Below, piece after piece: positions 33,050 through 45,269 of a stretch of DNA of 64,000 bases. Numbering within the stretch: position 1 is the first letter of the stretch; each line of letters opens with the position of its first letter. Position numbers and translations under genes: made by a program. Below the pieces are notes generated by a model. It saw only the letters and a program-made list of their open reading frames with translations. It ran no database searches and was not told the DNA's origin. Origin of the DNA: Turnera subulata (lineage: Eukaryota; Streptophyta; Magnoliopsida; Malpighiales; Passifloraceae); the NCBI GenBank assembly GCA_028386065.3, contig JAKUCV010003220.1, forward strand, positions 1 through 64,000, read 5' to 3'.

Positions 33050-34392
33050 AGCTGCCATGCTGTGTGCTCGATTTGAGTTGGTATGAAGACTCTGATGAAG
33101 AAGTTGGTGTCATTACTAGATCGGGAAGAGTGGCGAGAAGGGCTCCCCTTCTCCTAGATGAACCAGAAGAAATAACGGATCCTGAAGAAGACATGGTGAT
33201 AAAACAATTGAAGAAGACTCAGGCCAATTTCTCTATCTGGGTTTACTAATGTCATCTCGCCCACATCGAGAAAAGGTACTCCAAACCTTAAGCAAGGCTC
33301 ATGTCCCCATTGATACTGCACCAGATGCTTTGGCCAACATGATAGCTTCAGTAGAAGTTGACAATCAGATATCCTTCTCAGACAAAGACCTCCGCTCGGG
33401 TAGGGAAGCCCATATTGATGCCCTATACATAACCGTTCAGGCCAAGGAAAATCAGATACCCTTGGTATTAATAGATAATGGATCCGCCCTGAATGTCTGT
33501 CCATCAAAAACCGCAAGTTCCTTAGGATTTGGAGTTGCGGATTTCTTACCCTCTCGAACTATGGTCAGGGCATATGACAATGCCAGAAGAGAAGTGTTGG
33601 ACATGATAAAGCTGGAAGTCACCATCGGGCCCACCTCTTTTTTAGGTAGAGTTCCAAGTGCTCGATATTGCATCGAGTTTCAATTTGCTCCTTGGAAGAC
33701 CATGGTTGCACCAAGCCCGAGCTATAGCCTCCACCTTACATCAGATGTTGCGATTCCCTTACGAAGGGGGGATAGTCACCATTAAAGGAGAAATGGCTGA
33801 AAAGAATATCAAACCGATATGTGGGATCGAAGAAGAAGAGGTGTCTTTATCCGGTTTTGTTTTCAAATCTATCAGTACAATAATGATAGATAAGCCCATT
33901 ATGAGACCCCCTTATTATGAGCCATTTGGCAATTCGTCGGTTATGACCATTATGGGAAAGATGAAATATTTTCCGATTATGAGGTTAGGAAGGAGGCAGC
34001 AAGGAGTGTTAGAGGTCCCTGAAATTTTGAGTGCTGTGCCTTTTTTTGGTCTAGGATATGTTCCAACTCCGACGGAGCTAGAAGAGCAAAAGGTGAAGAA
34101 CCAAGCTAAGGCAGCAGCCCGCAAGAACAAACGGGAATGGGATTTTCCCATGACTCCATACTTCAAAACACTGAATGGATATTTTGTGAAGGAAGAAGAG
34201 GACTTTCCCTTTTGCAGCCTCTCTGAACCATGGATGTGTAGCATCACGAAGACCAGAAAACCGGGATTTAAGCTATTCTTTGACTGTTATCCCGAAGAAA
34301 TAAGGGAGGAAGAAGAAGAAGAAAAGAGGAGGATAGACGAAGACGAGGACTTTGGTTGTAGGCATCTCTTTGGGGAAGGTGGGATCATTTGA
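33025..34392 (+). pseudogene. Tat-like protease region, frameshifted
   Basis: Three overlapping frames cover this part. The second (33249-33785) has IPLVLIDNGSALNVCPSKTA, the active-site region of Ogre/Tat proteases (with Asn-Gly after Asp), and the third (33658-34392) has SSFNLLLGRPWLHQARAIAS, the second conserved block, then an acidic C-terminal end. Frameshifts lie near 33245 and 33670. In complete relatives RT follows; here the frame ends at TGA 34390-34392 with an AATAAA at 34471. 34393-34916 shows no other gene. Confidence 0.85.
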
Positions 34393-34916
34393 GAATTTGT
34401 GTGTTGACTTTTGTAGAGTGCTTTGTTGAGAGTTTAATAAGCCAAAGGGCAAGTTTATGTTTCGTTTCAATAAAAGGGGCACTCTTTCTGTTATTTCAAT
34501 GATGTCTTTTTACATATATGGTTCATATGAATATGGTGTGTTGAACAAACTCCCCAAAATATCTGGACGTTAATCTAAAGATGGAACAATAATGATAAAA
34601 ATAATAATCTTGATCAAAGCCCCAATCAAATAGAGGTCTCTGATCAAGCCATTCGAGCAAGAAAAAAATTTCTTATCCGAAGAGACAAAACAACAGACCA
34701 AAGAAGAGAACTACGTGAGCCTGATCTCGTGAGCCTAAAAAAAAAAAAAGGTCATGGGTACGTAGGAAGCCCAACAATGGTTCGGTTCCATTATTATCGT
34801 TGATAATCCAAAGATTGACAAAAGATAAAGGGAGTTTGTTCACTCATTTATTCGCATGCATCATAAGTGTAAAGAGATAGTTGTTGGAATGAGACTCAAT
34901 CCTTCTTGTGCCTTTT

Positions 34917-36209
34917 TCAACTTGGAGCGCCGTCCTCGCCATTCTTCTCTTCGACTAGACGATTGGGCAATCTAAATCCTGGGGGCACCAACTCTTCTAA
35001 GAATGCTTCTCTCATCAGACGCGAGGACCTCTCAGTATAAGCCACATCCTCTTTCAGCCACTCCAAATATGCCAATGAGGAATGTATCTCGAAATGACCA
35101 CCAGTACCTTCTCTCAAGGCCAGAGCCCAACCTCCTTTGATGACTTTTAGAGCAGCTGCCTCCATGGGTCCTATGGTAGGAGTTGGGATAGTTGATGGAA
35201 CTACTTGATTTATGTCGAATTGTCTCAGGATCCTGTTCGGACGATAGTATGTGGATTTCTCTAGACCCAGAAGTGGGACCCAATCCTTGCATAAAGTACG
35301 AATGACTACCTCTTGCATCTCCAACCACCTGCAATACCACATGATTTGTGCGCCTGTGAGATCCCTCATGAAGATGGTCCAATCCTGAATGGTGTGGAAG
35401 AAGACGGAGTAACCACGACGAATGTAATTCGGAGGATTGGTTTGAGGCCGTTCAATCAATGTGAGGTGTTCACACAACCACATTTGAAAAAGTATGAAGA
35501 ATCAGCATGATAAGAATGATACTTCGAGAATCAGAGTGGGAGAATTTATACCTGAAGCCAGAGGGGAGAGCCAGATATAAGAGCTGAGGGATCGTCCACC
35601 AGTTTGTCTAGACAATGGAGGGTTTTGCCTAAAATCATTGGAGTAAGGCTCTTTTTGTTGAAAAGTTCAGCCACCAAAGCACCGACTCAGAGAGGACAAA
35701 CACCAGGGGAGCCTACTAAGAGAAATTCATGTGTCATTATAAGGGCAAGAGCATGGTTTCGTTTTTCTCTCCATTCGACATCACACTCCATCGGATGATG
35801 TTCCGAACCACCATGGAAGTATTGGTCAATGATTTTCTATAAGTCAAGATAGTTGTGCTGATCCAGAAGAAAACTAAGCTGCCCATCAGCCAAGAAAAGA
35901 AATTTGCTAACCTCTTTCAGGACGGGTTTTGTAAGAGATACCATGGCAACTTCGCTTATGAATTTCGCACCCATGAACGTGTTGAATTCATCAATAGAAG
36001 GACAAAGCTCCATCATGTCTTGATCGAAGCGAAAAAACACGACGACTCTTGTCCCAGAATTTTGCAATAGCATGAATCAAGTTCTCCTCTACCACCACGC
36101 CATGAAGTTGGAACAATGTGGTTAGTCCCAGCACCGCAAAACTCAGACGGCATATGCGAGGCACGCTCGCCATCCATTGAAGCACCTTGGCATGAAAATT
36201 CTCACTCAT
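34917..36209 (-). pseudogene. Antisense ORF, plant mobile domain / DUF7745-like
   Basis: The ATG at 36209 opens MSENFHAKVLQWMASVPRIC. Frames at 36209, 36073 and 35483 join into one protein of roughly 400 residues. Blocks such as SLTKPVLKEVSKFLFLADGQ, PMILGKTLHCLDKLVDDPSA and WVPLLGLEKSTYYRPNRILR resemble transposon-associated plant mobile domain or DUF7745 proteins. Frameshifts lie near 36060 and a stop at 35837. A possible intron (donor CAG/GTATAA at about 35553 on the minus strand) ends where the acceptor reads CAA instead of CAG at about 35484. It runs opposite to gag-protease and lies between it and the 3' LTR, the place where Tat-lineage elements are known to carry extra ORFs, some antisense. 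Its function is unknown. Confidence 0.65.
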
Positions 36210-36275
36210 GTTTGTTTTAGATGTGTGTTGAATAGATTCAAAGGTTTATGAGGGTCTTTAGACATCCCAGAGCTG

Positions 36276-36283
36276 TATTTATA
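36276..36283 (-). promoter_or_regulatory. TATA box for the antisense ORF
   Basis: CTATAAATAC on the minus strand lies 67 bases upstream of the ATG at 36209, with an A/C-rich leader (CTAAAACAAAC) just before the ATG. Position and sequence fit a plant RNA polymerase II promoter independent of the LTR. Confidence 0.6.
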
Positions 36284-36783
36284 GTGTTTTGAGATGAGAG
36301 GACTCATAGAAAACCCTAAAGTCCAAACCCAAAAGCCAACAAAGGAAAAAAAAAGATGAAGACCCGGGAGCTATGACCGCCAGCACGGGCGGTCATGACG
36401 AGAAGACTGCCATGCCTGGCGGTCATCCATACAAGACCGCCAGAAAGTGGCTGTCATCCTTCCTCACGACCGCCCGGCCGACACTATTCGCCCGAAAAAA
36501 TTTTTTTGAAAAAAATTCCAGAAAATTGATTGAGGAAAGAAAAAGAGGAAAGAGAGAATATGAAAGAGAGGCGAGGAAAACATGTGTATTTATCACTTAA
36601 GGGGCATTTTATGATGTTTTACTTGAATTTATAATGATATGTGTTATGATGAGTTGGACGTATATTTTGCTTTAGAATAATGAGTTTTTTGAAGACGTGA
36701 TGAGCCTATTCTTTGGACGATTGCCTTGAATGAGGAAGGATCCGAAGGGTCCGTGAACATGCTCGATCTAGACCAGCCGAGAC

Positions 36784-36960
36784 CAGGGGCAGGTGCCCCT
36801 AAGATAGAAGTAGGGTAGATGAGAGTCGTTGGGGGCAGATACCCCTAAGATGAAAGTAGAACCGATGAGAGTCGCCAGGGGCAGATGCCTCTAAGATAGA
36901 AGTAGAACTGATGAGAGTTGTTAGGGGCAGATACCCCTAAAGTAGAGTGGATGAAGATGT
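36784..36960. repeat. 46-47 bp tandem repeat, about four copies
   Basis: Unit starts GGGGCAGATGCCCCTAAGAT and continues with GAAGTAGAACTGATGAGAGT. Each start is a small hairpin (GGGGCA/TGCCCC). It lies in the 3' noncoding part of the Tat-like element. Confidence 0.85.
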
Positions 36961-37109
36961 TGAGGGATAGATATCCTAGGGATGTTGTCCCGACATAGAG
37001 GAGCACCGAGACGATCTAGATGAACCACGGGATGATTCCCGTTAGCTATTGGGACTGGAAAATCCCAAGACCCCTGAGATCAGATGAGATCCTCACAGCA
37101 GGACGACAA

Positions 37110-37775
37110 TATCCCTAGTTAACATAGGTGAGATGGTCCTAGTTAGCAAAATCCCCACGGGAGGGTGATAATATCCTTAGTTGGAAAAATCCCCACGGGA
37201 GGGTGATAATATCCTTAGTTAGCAAAATCCCCACGGGGGGGTGATAATATCCTTAGTTGGCAAAATCCCCACGGGAGGGTGATAATATCCTTAGTTGGCA
37301 AAATCTCCACGGGAGGGTGATAATATCCTTAGTTGGCAAAATCCCCAGGGAGGGTGATAATATCCTTAGTTAGCAAAATCACCACGGGAGGGTAGTTGGA
37401 AAATCCCCACGGGAGGGTGATAATATCCTTAGTTGGCAAAATTCCCACAGGAGTGTGATACTTAGTTGGCAAAATCCCCACAGGAGGGTGATAATATCCT
37501 TAGTTGAAAAAATCCCCACGGGAGGGTGATAATATCCTTAGTTGGAAAAATCCCCACGGGAGGGTGACAATATCCTTAGTTAGCAAAATCCCCATGGGAG
37601 GGTGAGAATATCCTTAGTTAGCAAAATCCCCACGGGAGTGTGATAATATTCTTAGTTGGCAAAATCCCCACGGGAGGGTGATAATATCCTGAGTTAGCAA
37701 AATCCCCACGGGAGGGTGATAATATCCTTAGTTCGCAAAATCCCCACGGGAGGGTGATAATATGCTTAGTTAGCA
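37110..37775. repeat. 38-bp minisatellite, about 17 copies
   Basis: Unit core is ATCCCCACGGGAGGGTGATA followed by ATATCCTTAGTTGGCAAA. Spacing is exactly 38 bases in most copies (37151, 37189, 37227...), with a few shortened units near 37390-37450. Tandem repeats just before the 3' LTR are known in Tat/Ogre elements and can seed satellites. Not CRISPR: there are no unique spacers. Confidence 0.93.
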
Positions 37776-38050
37776 TAGGTGAGATGATCCTTTGTTAATG
37801 ACTTTTGGGACCAGGAAAATCCCAAAAGAAACCCCGGGATGAGATGATTCCCGGTAGCTCTTGGGACCAGGAAAATCCCATGAGATGAGATGAGTTAATC
37901 ACAAACCTCGGGATGAGATGATTCTCGAGGTTGAGCATGTGATGCTCCAACCATTGGTCCACAGCACTCACATTCGTTATCAAAATTTGGTTGTTCCTTC
38001 CTTGCGTTGCTTCGTCTTTAAGTTTTAAAGACTCACCAATGAGGGACATC

Positions 38051-39625
38051 AGTGAACACCCAAATTTGACCCATGAAAATTATATTGAGATTAGACTCCA
38101 GACATATTTGAATCATAAGATTGATGAGTTAGTCTTGGGTTGAAGTATGGATGGGGTTTAATTTTAGTAGAATTTATACGTTATAGTAATTAAGACTTTT
38201 ATATGCCTATGATTAATGAGACGATTTAATCATAGGATATGCTAAGGACTAAATTGCTAAAATATATTTTATCTCATTAAATTTGGCCTTGTTTATTTAT
38301 TAAACCCAATTATATTTATTCTTGGGTTGAAGATAAACGTAAGGGTCCAATTTAATAAGGTATGGACTTTTCTTCAGAGTTGCACAGCCCATTAACACCT
38401 TGCTTGCAGACAAATTTAGCTCTGATTTTCGTGAAAAATCAGAGTTAAATCATTCCTTAATAGCAAGAATGTTTTTGGTATGATTTTGGCCTAAAATGAG
38501 GAATCAATGTGTAATTAGTCAATTAGGAGATGATTGAGAGGAGTAGTGATCAAGAAAGCAGAGGATTCTGGGCAGTCTAGGGGTTAATTACGCGGTAGGA
38601 TCAATCAGGGAGGAATTAGGGGTGAATCGGGACCGAAAAAGAAAAGAACGGGTGAGACGCGTAGGCGTGGGCGGTCATCTCGGGATGACTGCCGGGCTTG
38701 GGCGGTCTTTCACCCATGACTGCCCAGGCTGTCATCCATAGGATGAGCGCCGGCCATGGCGGGCATGCACACCCAGAAACGCATTTTCTCCCCAATTTTT
38801 GCTCGTAATATGATTCTACTCGGTTTTGGCCCAGATTTTTTGCCATTACCTTGATCATTAAGTTGGTACACGCCCCTAGGCTACCCAGAACACTATAAAT
38901 AGGACCCTCCTCTCACATTTCAAGAGACAGACATTCTATTACACAAATACTCTTCATAAAGCTTTGAAGCTTAGGGAAACTCTATCTCTCCAAGCTTAAG
39001 AAATAGTTCCATAGGCAAAACTCTGGCAGAATTTCGTGGGTAGCATCATCCATTGAAGGAAACAAAGGGAAAAATCAAGAAGAACTCCAAGATTGAGTTG
39101 AGGAGTGGGAGGAAATTGTGTGGGGGGCACAACCCAAACCAAGGAGCTAGAGGAGGGCTACAAGAGGTAATCCTAATCCCTTTTTGTCTGACCAATTATT
39201 GTTGAGATGTTGATGTTGATGATGATGTGATTGTTGTGATACCATGTCAAGAACTACGTGGGCTTTGAACCCGGTCGCCGGGGTACGTAGATGGTTTCTA
39301 GTGGTGGAAACTCAAGCCCAATCTTCTTCTTCTCCCCTTTCTTTTTTAATATTCAGTTATTATGTGTTTTAGTGCTCACACTTGCACACTTGCTCAAGGC
39401 ATACAAAATCCTCTAATTGCACAAAGTTTCGCCCCAAAATGGATGAGTGCCTAACACCTTCCCATCCATGACGAATCCCCGGGTCCAGCATCTTTGGTTC
39501 GTTTCCCAAATTTTTGTCCCTTAATAAAATTTGGGTGGCGATTCCAAAGATGTTGGAAGATGGTTATGAAGAAGGTGTAAAGGAAAGGTGAATAGGCCCA
39601 AGTGATTTTGGGTCGGGTATTCATA
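38051..39625 (+). repeat. Tat-like 3' LTR (1575 bp)
   Basis: Colinear with the 5' LTR; starts AGTGAACACCC (TG mutated to AG) and ends TTCATA (CA mutated to TA), next to the target duplication GACTG. It preserves the empty site for the Mutator-like insertion. The upstream polypurine tract is weak (AATGAGGGACA at 38038-38048). Confidence 0.93.
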
Positions 39626-40195
39626 GACTGTATAATTCCTTTTGGCCTGATTATCTTTTTTGGACTGAGTATCCAATTTGGGTTGTATTTTTGGGTTCAT
39701 TGATCATTTAACTATGTGTTAAATAATTTAACTACATGTTAAATTCAAATTAAAAAAATGTGCATGATTAAATTATTTGTTAATTATATATTTGTGCACA
39801 TAAGTTTTTTTTAATTTAGCATAATTGATTGTTATTATTATCTAGTTTTGTGTTGGTAGTAAATGAGTGACGACATTCAATTATGAAAATAATTATGCGT
39901 TAGTTATGTTAATTCTCACTTTGAATAAATTTGGAGTATTTATTTTAGTGGGAGTGGATGCTTTATATGATTAAATATTTTTAAAATATTTATTTATTTT
40001 TCTAGGCATAGATGATGATGCACTTTGATGGGTACTCGATTTTATGCCTAGAAAAAATGTTAGCTATTTATTATATTTAAATGTAAAGTATATTGTCCTT
40101 GTATACATGATGAGGCATTTATTCCTGTGTGGATTTTTTCATGAATTAATTGTATTAGTTATCAATACACAATTGTAATCAATTGTAACTTGTAG

Positions 40196-41080
40196 ATGGC
40201 TGCTTCCACTAAAGGGATTGTTGATGAGCTAAACAAAAATGAGAAGCTCAATGGTGACAATTATGAAGTATGGAGCATGAAAATCTAGAATGTCTTGGAG
40301 GAACAAGATGTTCTCGATGCTCTGGAAACCAAGATGGTTGAGCCTGATGAGGGAATCATAGCCCATAATAAGAGAGAAAGAGACCTCTACCTTGTGTGGA
40401 AGAGGAAGAACTCTCTCGCTCGTGTCATTATGCTAAGTAGCATGGAAGATAACCTTATGCGCATTTACAATGAGTTTTCGAATGCTAGGGACATTTATGC
40501 TGCCCTTTAGGCACAGTTTGGTGGTGTGTCCATAACCAAACTGATTCAGCTGACAGTTAAGTATAACGGCTGTAAAAAACATCCCAATCGAAATATGAGA
40601 CCACATTTGAGATATTTGAGGGATATGTCGAACATGATCTTTGAGTTAAGTGATAATGGTCACAAACTCACTAAAAAACAAAAGGTTCATGCTGTCATCC
40701 GCTCTTACCCAAGTTCGTGGGACCACATGAGAGTCAAGTTGACCCAGAACTTAAAGATTACCACCTTTGACGAAACTATTCATCGTCTGGAGCTTGAGGG
40801 AGAGCGCCTTGGGGCCTCTAAAGAACCTCTCCAGAATAATGCCTTTGTGGCTGAAGGTAGTAAGAGAAGAAAGAAGGCAAAGCAGGCTCAGAAGAAACCT
40901 TCTGTTGGGGGAAAAGTTCCTCATAAGAAGAAGAACAAAAACAAGAAGCAGTTAAAATGTTTTAACTGTGGTCAAAAAAGGCATTTTTCTGCTGAGTGCT
41001 CAAAGCCCAAGAAGGTATGTTCCTTCAATAATATTGTCAGTTCTAGTTTTGTTTCTAGTTCTGCATTATTAACTGAATCA
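40196..41080 (+). pseudogene. copia gag
   Basis: The ATG at 40196 opens MAASTKGIVDELNKNEKLNG, with DNYEVWSMKI typical of copia gag. A helical core (MSSMEDNLM-like and SYPSSWDHMRVKLTQNLKIT) is followed by Lys-rich sequence and the CCHC knuckle CFNCGQKRHFSAEC. TAG codons at 40286-40288 and 40508-40510 interrupt it. Gag would form the nucleocapsid; here it is dead. Confidence 0.92.
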
Positions 41081-42284
41081 ACTTTCATGTGGATTGTAGA
41101 TTCGGGGGCCACAGACCACATAAGTAATGATCGAGGATCATTTGTGGGCTATCATTGTATTTCGAGTGGATCGAAGTGGATTCATGTGGGAAATAACTCC
41201 AAGTTGGAAGTTAAAGGCTTGGGCACTTGCCAACTGAGGTTGACTGGTGGTCAGAATTTGGTCCTGCATGATGTACTCTATGTTCCAGAGATGCGGCAGA
41301 ATCTTATTTCTGTTTTTGTTTTAGTTAAACAGGTTTTCTTATTCAATTTCATAAAGATGGTTTGGACTTGTTCTATGGGACTGTACTTTATGGTTTTGGT
41401 TTCTGGATGAATGGTCTTATTATTTTGGATGTTGAAAGCTTTTCTAATAAATCCAAATTTTCCCTTTTTACATCCTCGAGTAATGTGAACGATGATGTGA
41501 ATGTGTGGCATTCAAGGCTTGGCCATGTGGGCCAGCAAAGGATGAATCGCCTCGCGAAAGAGGGCCTTATGGGCTCGATTGACAATGTAGAATTTCCTGT
41601 GTGTGAGTTCCACCTTGCGGAAAAAATGGCAAGAAAACCATTCGAAAACGCAACGAGAGCAGATCAACCGTTGCAGTTATTACATTCTGACATATGTGGT
41701 CCAACGAATGTAAGGGCAAGGCATGGTGCCTATTATTTTATCACTTTCATTGATGATTTCACGTGCTATGGTTATGTCTATTTGATTTCCCACAAATCCA
41801 AGGCGTTGGACTATTTCAGGAAGTTCATAAGCCTTGTGGAAAATCAGCTTGATAAGCCTATGAAGGCATTAAGGACAGATCGAGGCCGTGAATATTTGTC
41901 TAATCAGTTCAAACAAATATGTGATGAAAAAGGAATTGTTAGGCAACTGACTATTCCTGGAACTCCACAACAAAATGGTGTTGCAGAAAGAAGAAATAGA
42001 ACTCTTCTTGAGATGGTCAAATCCATGATGGCACAGGCTAAGTTGCCAGTCTCCTTTTGGGGAGATGCACTCTTAACTGCCACACATGTACTGAACTTGG
42101 TGCCCTCAAAATTTGTAGCTTCTACACCTTATGTGTTATGGATAGTTAGAAAACCTGATTTAAGTTGACTAAAGCCTTGGGGCTGTGCTGCTTATACCCA
42201 TAACTCTTCCCACAGACATGGGAAATTATGACCTAGGGGAAGTAAGAGTATTTCATAAGATATTCCTAAAACTCTAAAGGTTAT
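41081..42284 (+). pseudogene. copia protease and integrase
   Basis: The protease active site is WIVDSGATDHISN at about 41090. After a frameshift near 41335 comes the integrase zinc-binding region VWHSRLGHVGQQRMNRLAKE (His-His), followed by VCEFHLAEKMARKPF in which one of the two Cys is replaced. The catalytic core has HSDICGP (Asp), ALRTDRGREY (Asp) and PQQNGVAERRNRTLLEM (Glu). TGA at 42166-42168 and frameshifts to 42284 break the C-terminal end. Confidence 0.92.
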
Positions 42285-44202
42285 GTGTTCATTGGTGAAC
42301 ACGAGGGTGTAGGATATACAGAATTTGAATCACGAGATGTGAGATTCTTGGAGAATGAGTTTTCAAGAAGAGGTGATACAGGACCTGACCATTCTCTTTT
42401 TAAGATGTGTGACCAGGTAGGACAAGATGATGCAAGCCAATTGAGTATTGGTGAATCTAGTATGCATCGGAATCTTGATCCTAGTGGGAGTAATCTGGAC
42501 AGTAGTGGAACTGCATCACTATACCCAGAACCTCAAAGAAGTGAGCGTGGTAATGTTCCACGACGTCACTTTGAGATCGAGGGTGTCGATGATGTGCATC
42601 GGCAAGCCTTTATTGTAGAACCTCTTGATGAAGAGGAACCCAAAAGCTACAATGAGGTTGTCTCCTGTATTGCCAAGAAAGAATGGATTAAAGCAATGGA
42701 TGAAGAGCTTAGCTCCATGCATTCTAACCATGTTTGGGAATTGGTAGATTTACCAAAGAGATGTAAGGCTATTGGGAACAAGTGGGTTTTCAAAATCATG
42801 CAAAATGTTGATGGGTCAATCGATAGACATAAGGCATGTCTAGTAGCCAAGGGTTACACAGAACAAGAAGGGATAGATTTTGAGGAAACTTTCTCTCCTG
42901 TTGTGAGATTTGCATCTATTCGATTGATCTTAGCCGTTGTGGCAGATCTTGATCTCGAGTTACATCAGATGGATGTAAAAACAGCATTCCTTAACGGGAA
43001 TCTAGAAGAGGAAATTTACATGCAATAACCTGTGGGTTTTGCTGTAAAAGGCCAGGAACACAAAGTGTGTCGGCTGATGAGATCCATTTATAGACTCAAA
43101 CAATCTTCTAAACAATGGTACCTAAGGTTTCATGAAGCCATCACATCCTTCATGTTTGTCATGATAGAAGAGGACCATTGTGTGTATGTTAAGAGATTTG
43201 GGGATCATTTTGTGATCTTGTCACTTTACGTCGACGACATACTGTTGGCTGGAAATAATAAAGATTTCCTGGTATCCATAAAGGCTTGGTTGTCCTCCAA
43301 CTTTGAGATGAAGGACATGGGTGAAGCTGCATACATTCTAGGGGTTAAGTTCCTTAGAGATCGATCCAAAAGATTATTGTCTCTTTCTCAAGAGCACTAT
43401 ATCAAGAAAATTTTAGAAAGATTTCGCATGCAAGATTCAAAGCCTATGAATACACCTATTGTCAAGGGCAATAATCTAAGCCAACAGATGTGTCCCCAAA
43501 CTCGGGAAGAAAAGGAACATATGGCTAATGTGCCATATGCCAGTGCTGTCGGGAGTCTTATGTACACTATGTTATGTACTGGACCAGATATTTGTTATGC
43601 TGTTGGAATGGTAAGTAGAAACCAATCTAATCCCGAGCGGGAGCACTGGACAGCAGTCAAAAGAATACTTCGATATTTGAAGGGCACAATGGATTATACT
43701 TTTAAGTTTTTAAGGTGATGGGTTCTGCTTGAAAGCTTATACAGATGCCGATTGGGGAGGAGATTTAGACCAGATAAAGTCTACCTCCGGCTATGTATTC
43801 TTACTAAGCAATGGTGCTATATCTTGGAGTAGTAAGAAACAGTCTTTCATAGCCTTGTCAACGATGGAGGCAGAGTTTGTAGCCTTGTCATCGACGGTAC
43901 AGAAGGCTGTATGGCTGAGACATTTTCTCAGTCATTTAGGTGTTATGCAAGGGATTGTGTCTCCATTGACTGTCTATTGTGATAGTCAAGCAGCTATTGC
44001 ATACACTAAAGACCCGAAGTACCATGGAAAGACAAAACACATTGATATCAGATACAATTATGTCAGGGACCTGGTTTCATGTAAGGAAGTGAATATAGAG
44101 TACATTCCTACTGGTGACATGTTAGCTGTTTCATTCACCAAACCTATTTCTACAGTTTCTTTTGTTAAGCATATGGAACTGATAGGTTTACGTAGGATGT
44201 GA
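42285..44202 (+). pseudogene. copia reverse transcriptase and RNase H
   Basis: RT starts after the acidic linker: KEWIKAMDEELSSM, ELVDLPKRCKAIGNKWVFKI, ETFSPVVRFASIRLILAVVA and the active site SLYVDDILLAG at about 43230. RNase H has AYTDADWGGD, ALSTMEAEFVALS and YCDSQAAIAYTKD, so the catalytic acids are kept, ending KHIDIRYNYVRDLV...MELIGLRRM. TAA at 43026-43028 and a frameshift near 43715 break it. This is the normal copia gene order (IN before RT). Confidence 0.94.
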
Positions 44203-45269
44203 TTGCAACTATTTTTGTTGTATTTTCCCTTGACTGTATGTTCATTATAAAATTTTTGTTTTTATTCAAATGCCAAGTATTGTATACAAGGACGCATGTT
44301 TTTGTAACATGCATATGAATATGCTGAGAGCATATGCAGGGATGAAGGACTTGGTGTCTTTGTCATCCAAAAGATATGTCTAACAGACAGGTTAGTTCTC
44401 TCACACGAGTAACCATCTCTATGACTGGGTGTCATGGGGGTAAGACAGTTTTAAGTCAAGAATGGGATGAGTCCCTATTCCATAAGAGCCTGACTTAAAA
44501 TAATTTTGTCGCCTTGATATTATTCAAGATGAGGTCAATCATGTTTGACTAAAGATGAAATAAAGTAATGTTTTATCTTGTCTGTTCAGAAGCTAGGTAG
44601 GGTCCGGTTTGGGATATGGTAGAGTGGTGAACCCAAGTCAAACACTAGGTGTGTTTGGACTATTACCGACATAGTATTATTAAATGACATATGCTCCAAC
44701 AAGGGATGGAGAAAACAATACTGTGACACATGAATTCATACCATTTGTGCTGAGTGACCATACAAGGAGTAGGAAAAGATCTTGTTTTTCTACTGTGTGA
44801 GCCTTGAGAAATGAAAAAATTTCTCACAAGTGCCCATATCGACTTTTTACTATTACTTGAAATCTTAATTTAGTGTTTCTATCTTGGCTGTACTCATAAC
44901 GGTCGTGAGTAATACGACCTAACGGGGGTATGTCAGAAAAGCAACTAAGTTAAGATGTAAAGTTCTGAGTAAAAAGCAATATCATTAAGTATTGTATTTT
45001 TCCTTGGTATTCGCAATACGACCGTTTATGTTTTTTGTGTAAAACATAATTGTGAATACACACTGAGACTGAGGTCTAGGGGTCTCTTTAGATACAATTA
45101 AATGATTTTATGGAACGTACATATCTACTCTACTTGAGCTGTTGTATACTCTTAACAGATGTACAATGAAGAGCTCTTACTAGTATGTTGGTCACACGAC
45201 CTATTTGCCTGGTATGAAAGTTATTTCTTTAAGCCGAGATGGTTATGTCCATCATGTGTGAGTGGGAGA
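44203..45269 (+). other. copia 3' noncoding region and polypurine tract
   Basis: About 1.07 kb between RNase H and the 3' LTR has no ORF of note. It ends in GTGAGTGGGAGA (45258-45269), the likely polypurine tract that primes plus-strand synthesis. Confidence 0.7.

Larger units (their letters stand above)
27776..39625 (+). mobile_element. Non-autonomous Tat/Ogre-like Ty3/gypsy element nested in copia
   Basis: The 5' LTR starts TGTGAACACCC at 27776 and ends TTCACA at 31323. The 3' LTR is 38051-39625. Both outer flanks are GACTG (27771-27775 and 39626-39630), a perfect target duplication. The primer site, gag and protease are present; after 34392 there is no RT, RNase H or integrase. The rest holds an antisense ORF (36209-34917) and two minisatellites before the 3' LTR. 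Gag-protease type, extra ORFs and 3' tandem repeats are features of the Tat/Ogre lineage. It would need enzymes from a related element to move. Confidence 0.92.

Noticed and set aside
37110..37775. Regular short repeats resembling a CRISPR array
   Set aside because: Units are head-to-tail with no unique spacers, in a plant retrotransposon 3' region; it is a minisatellite.
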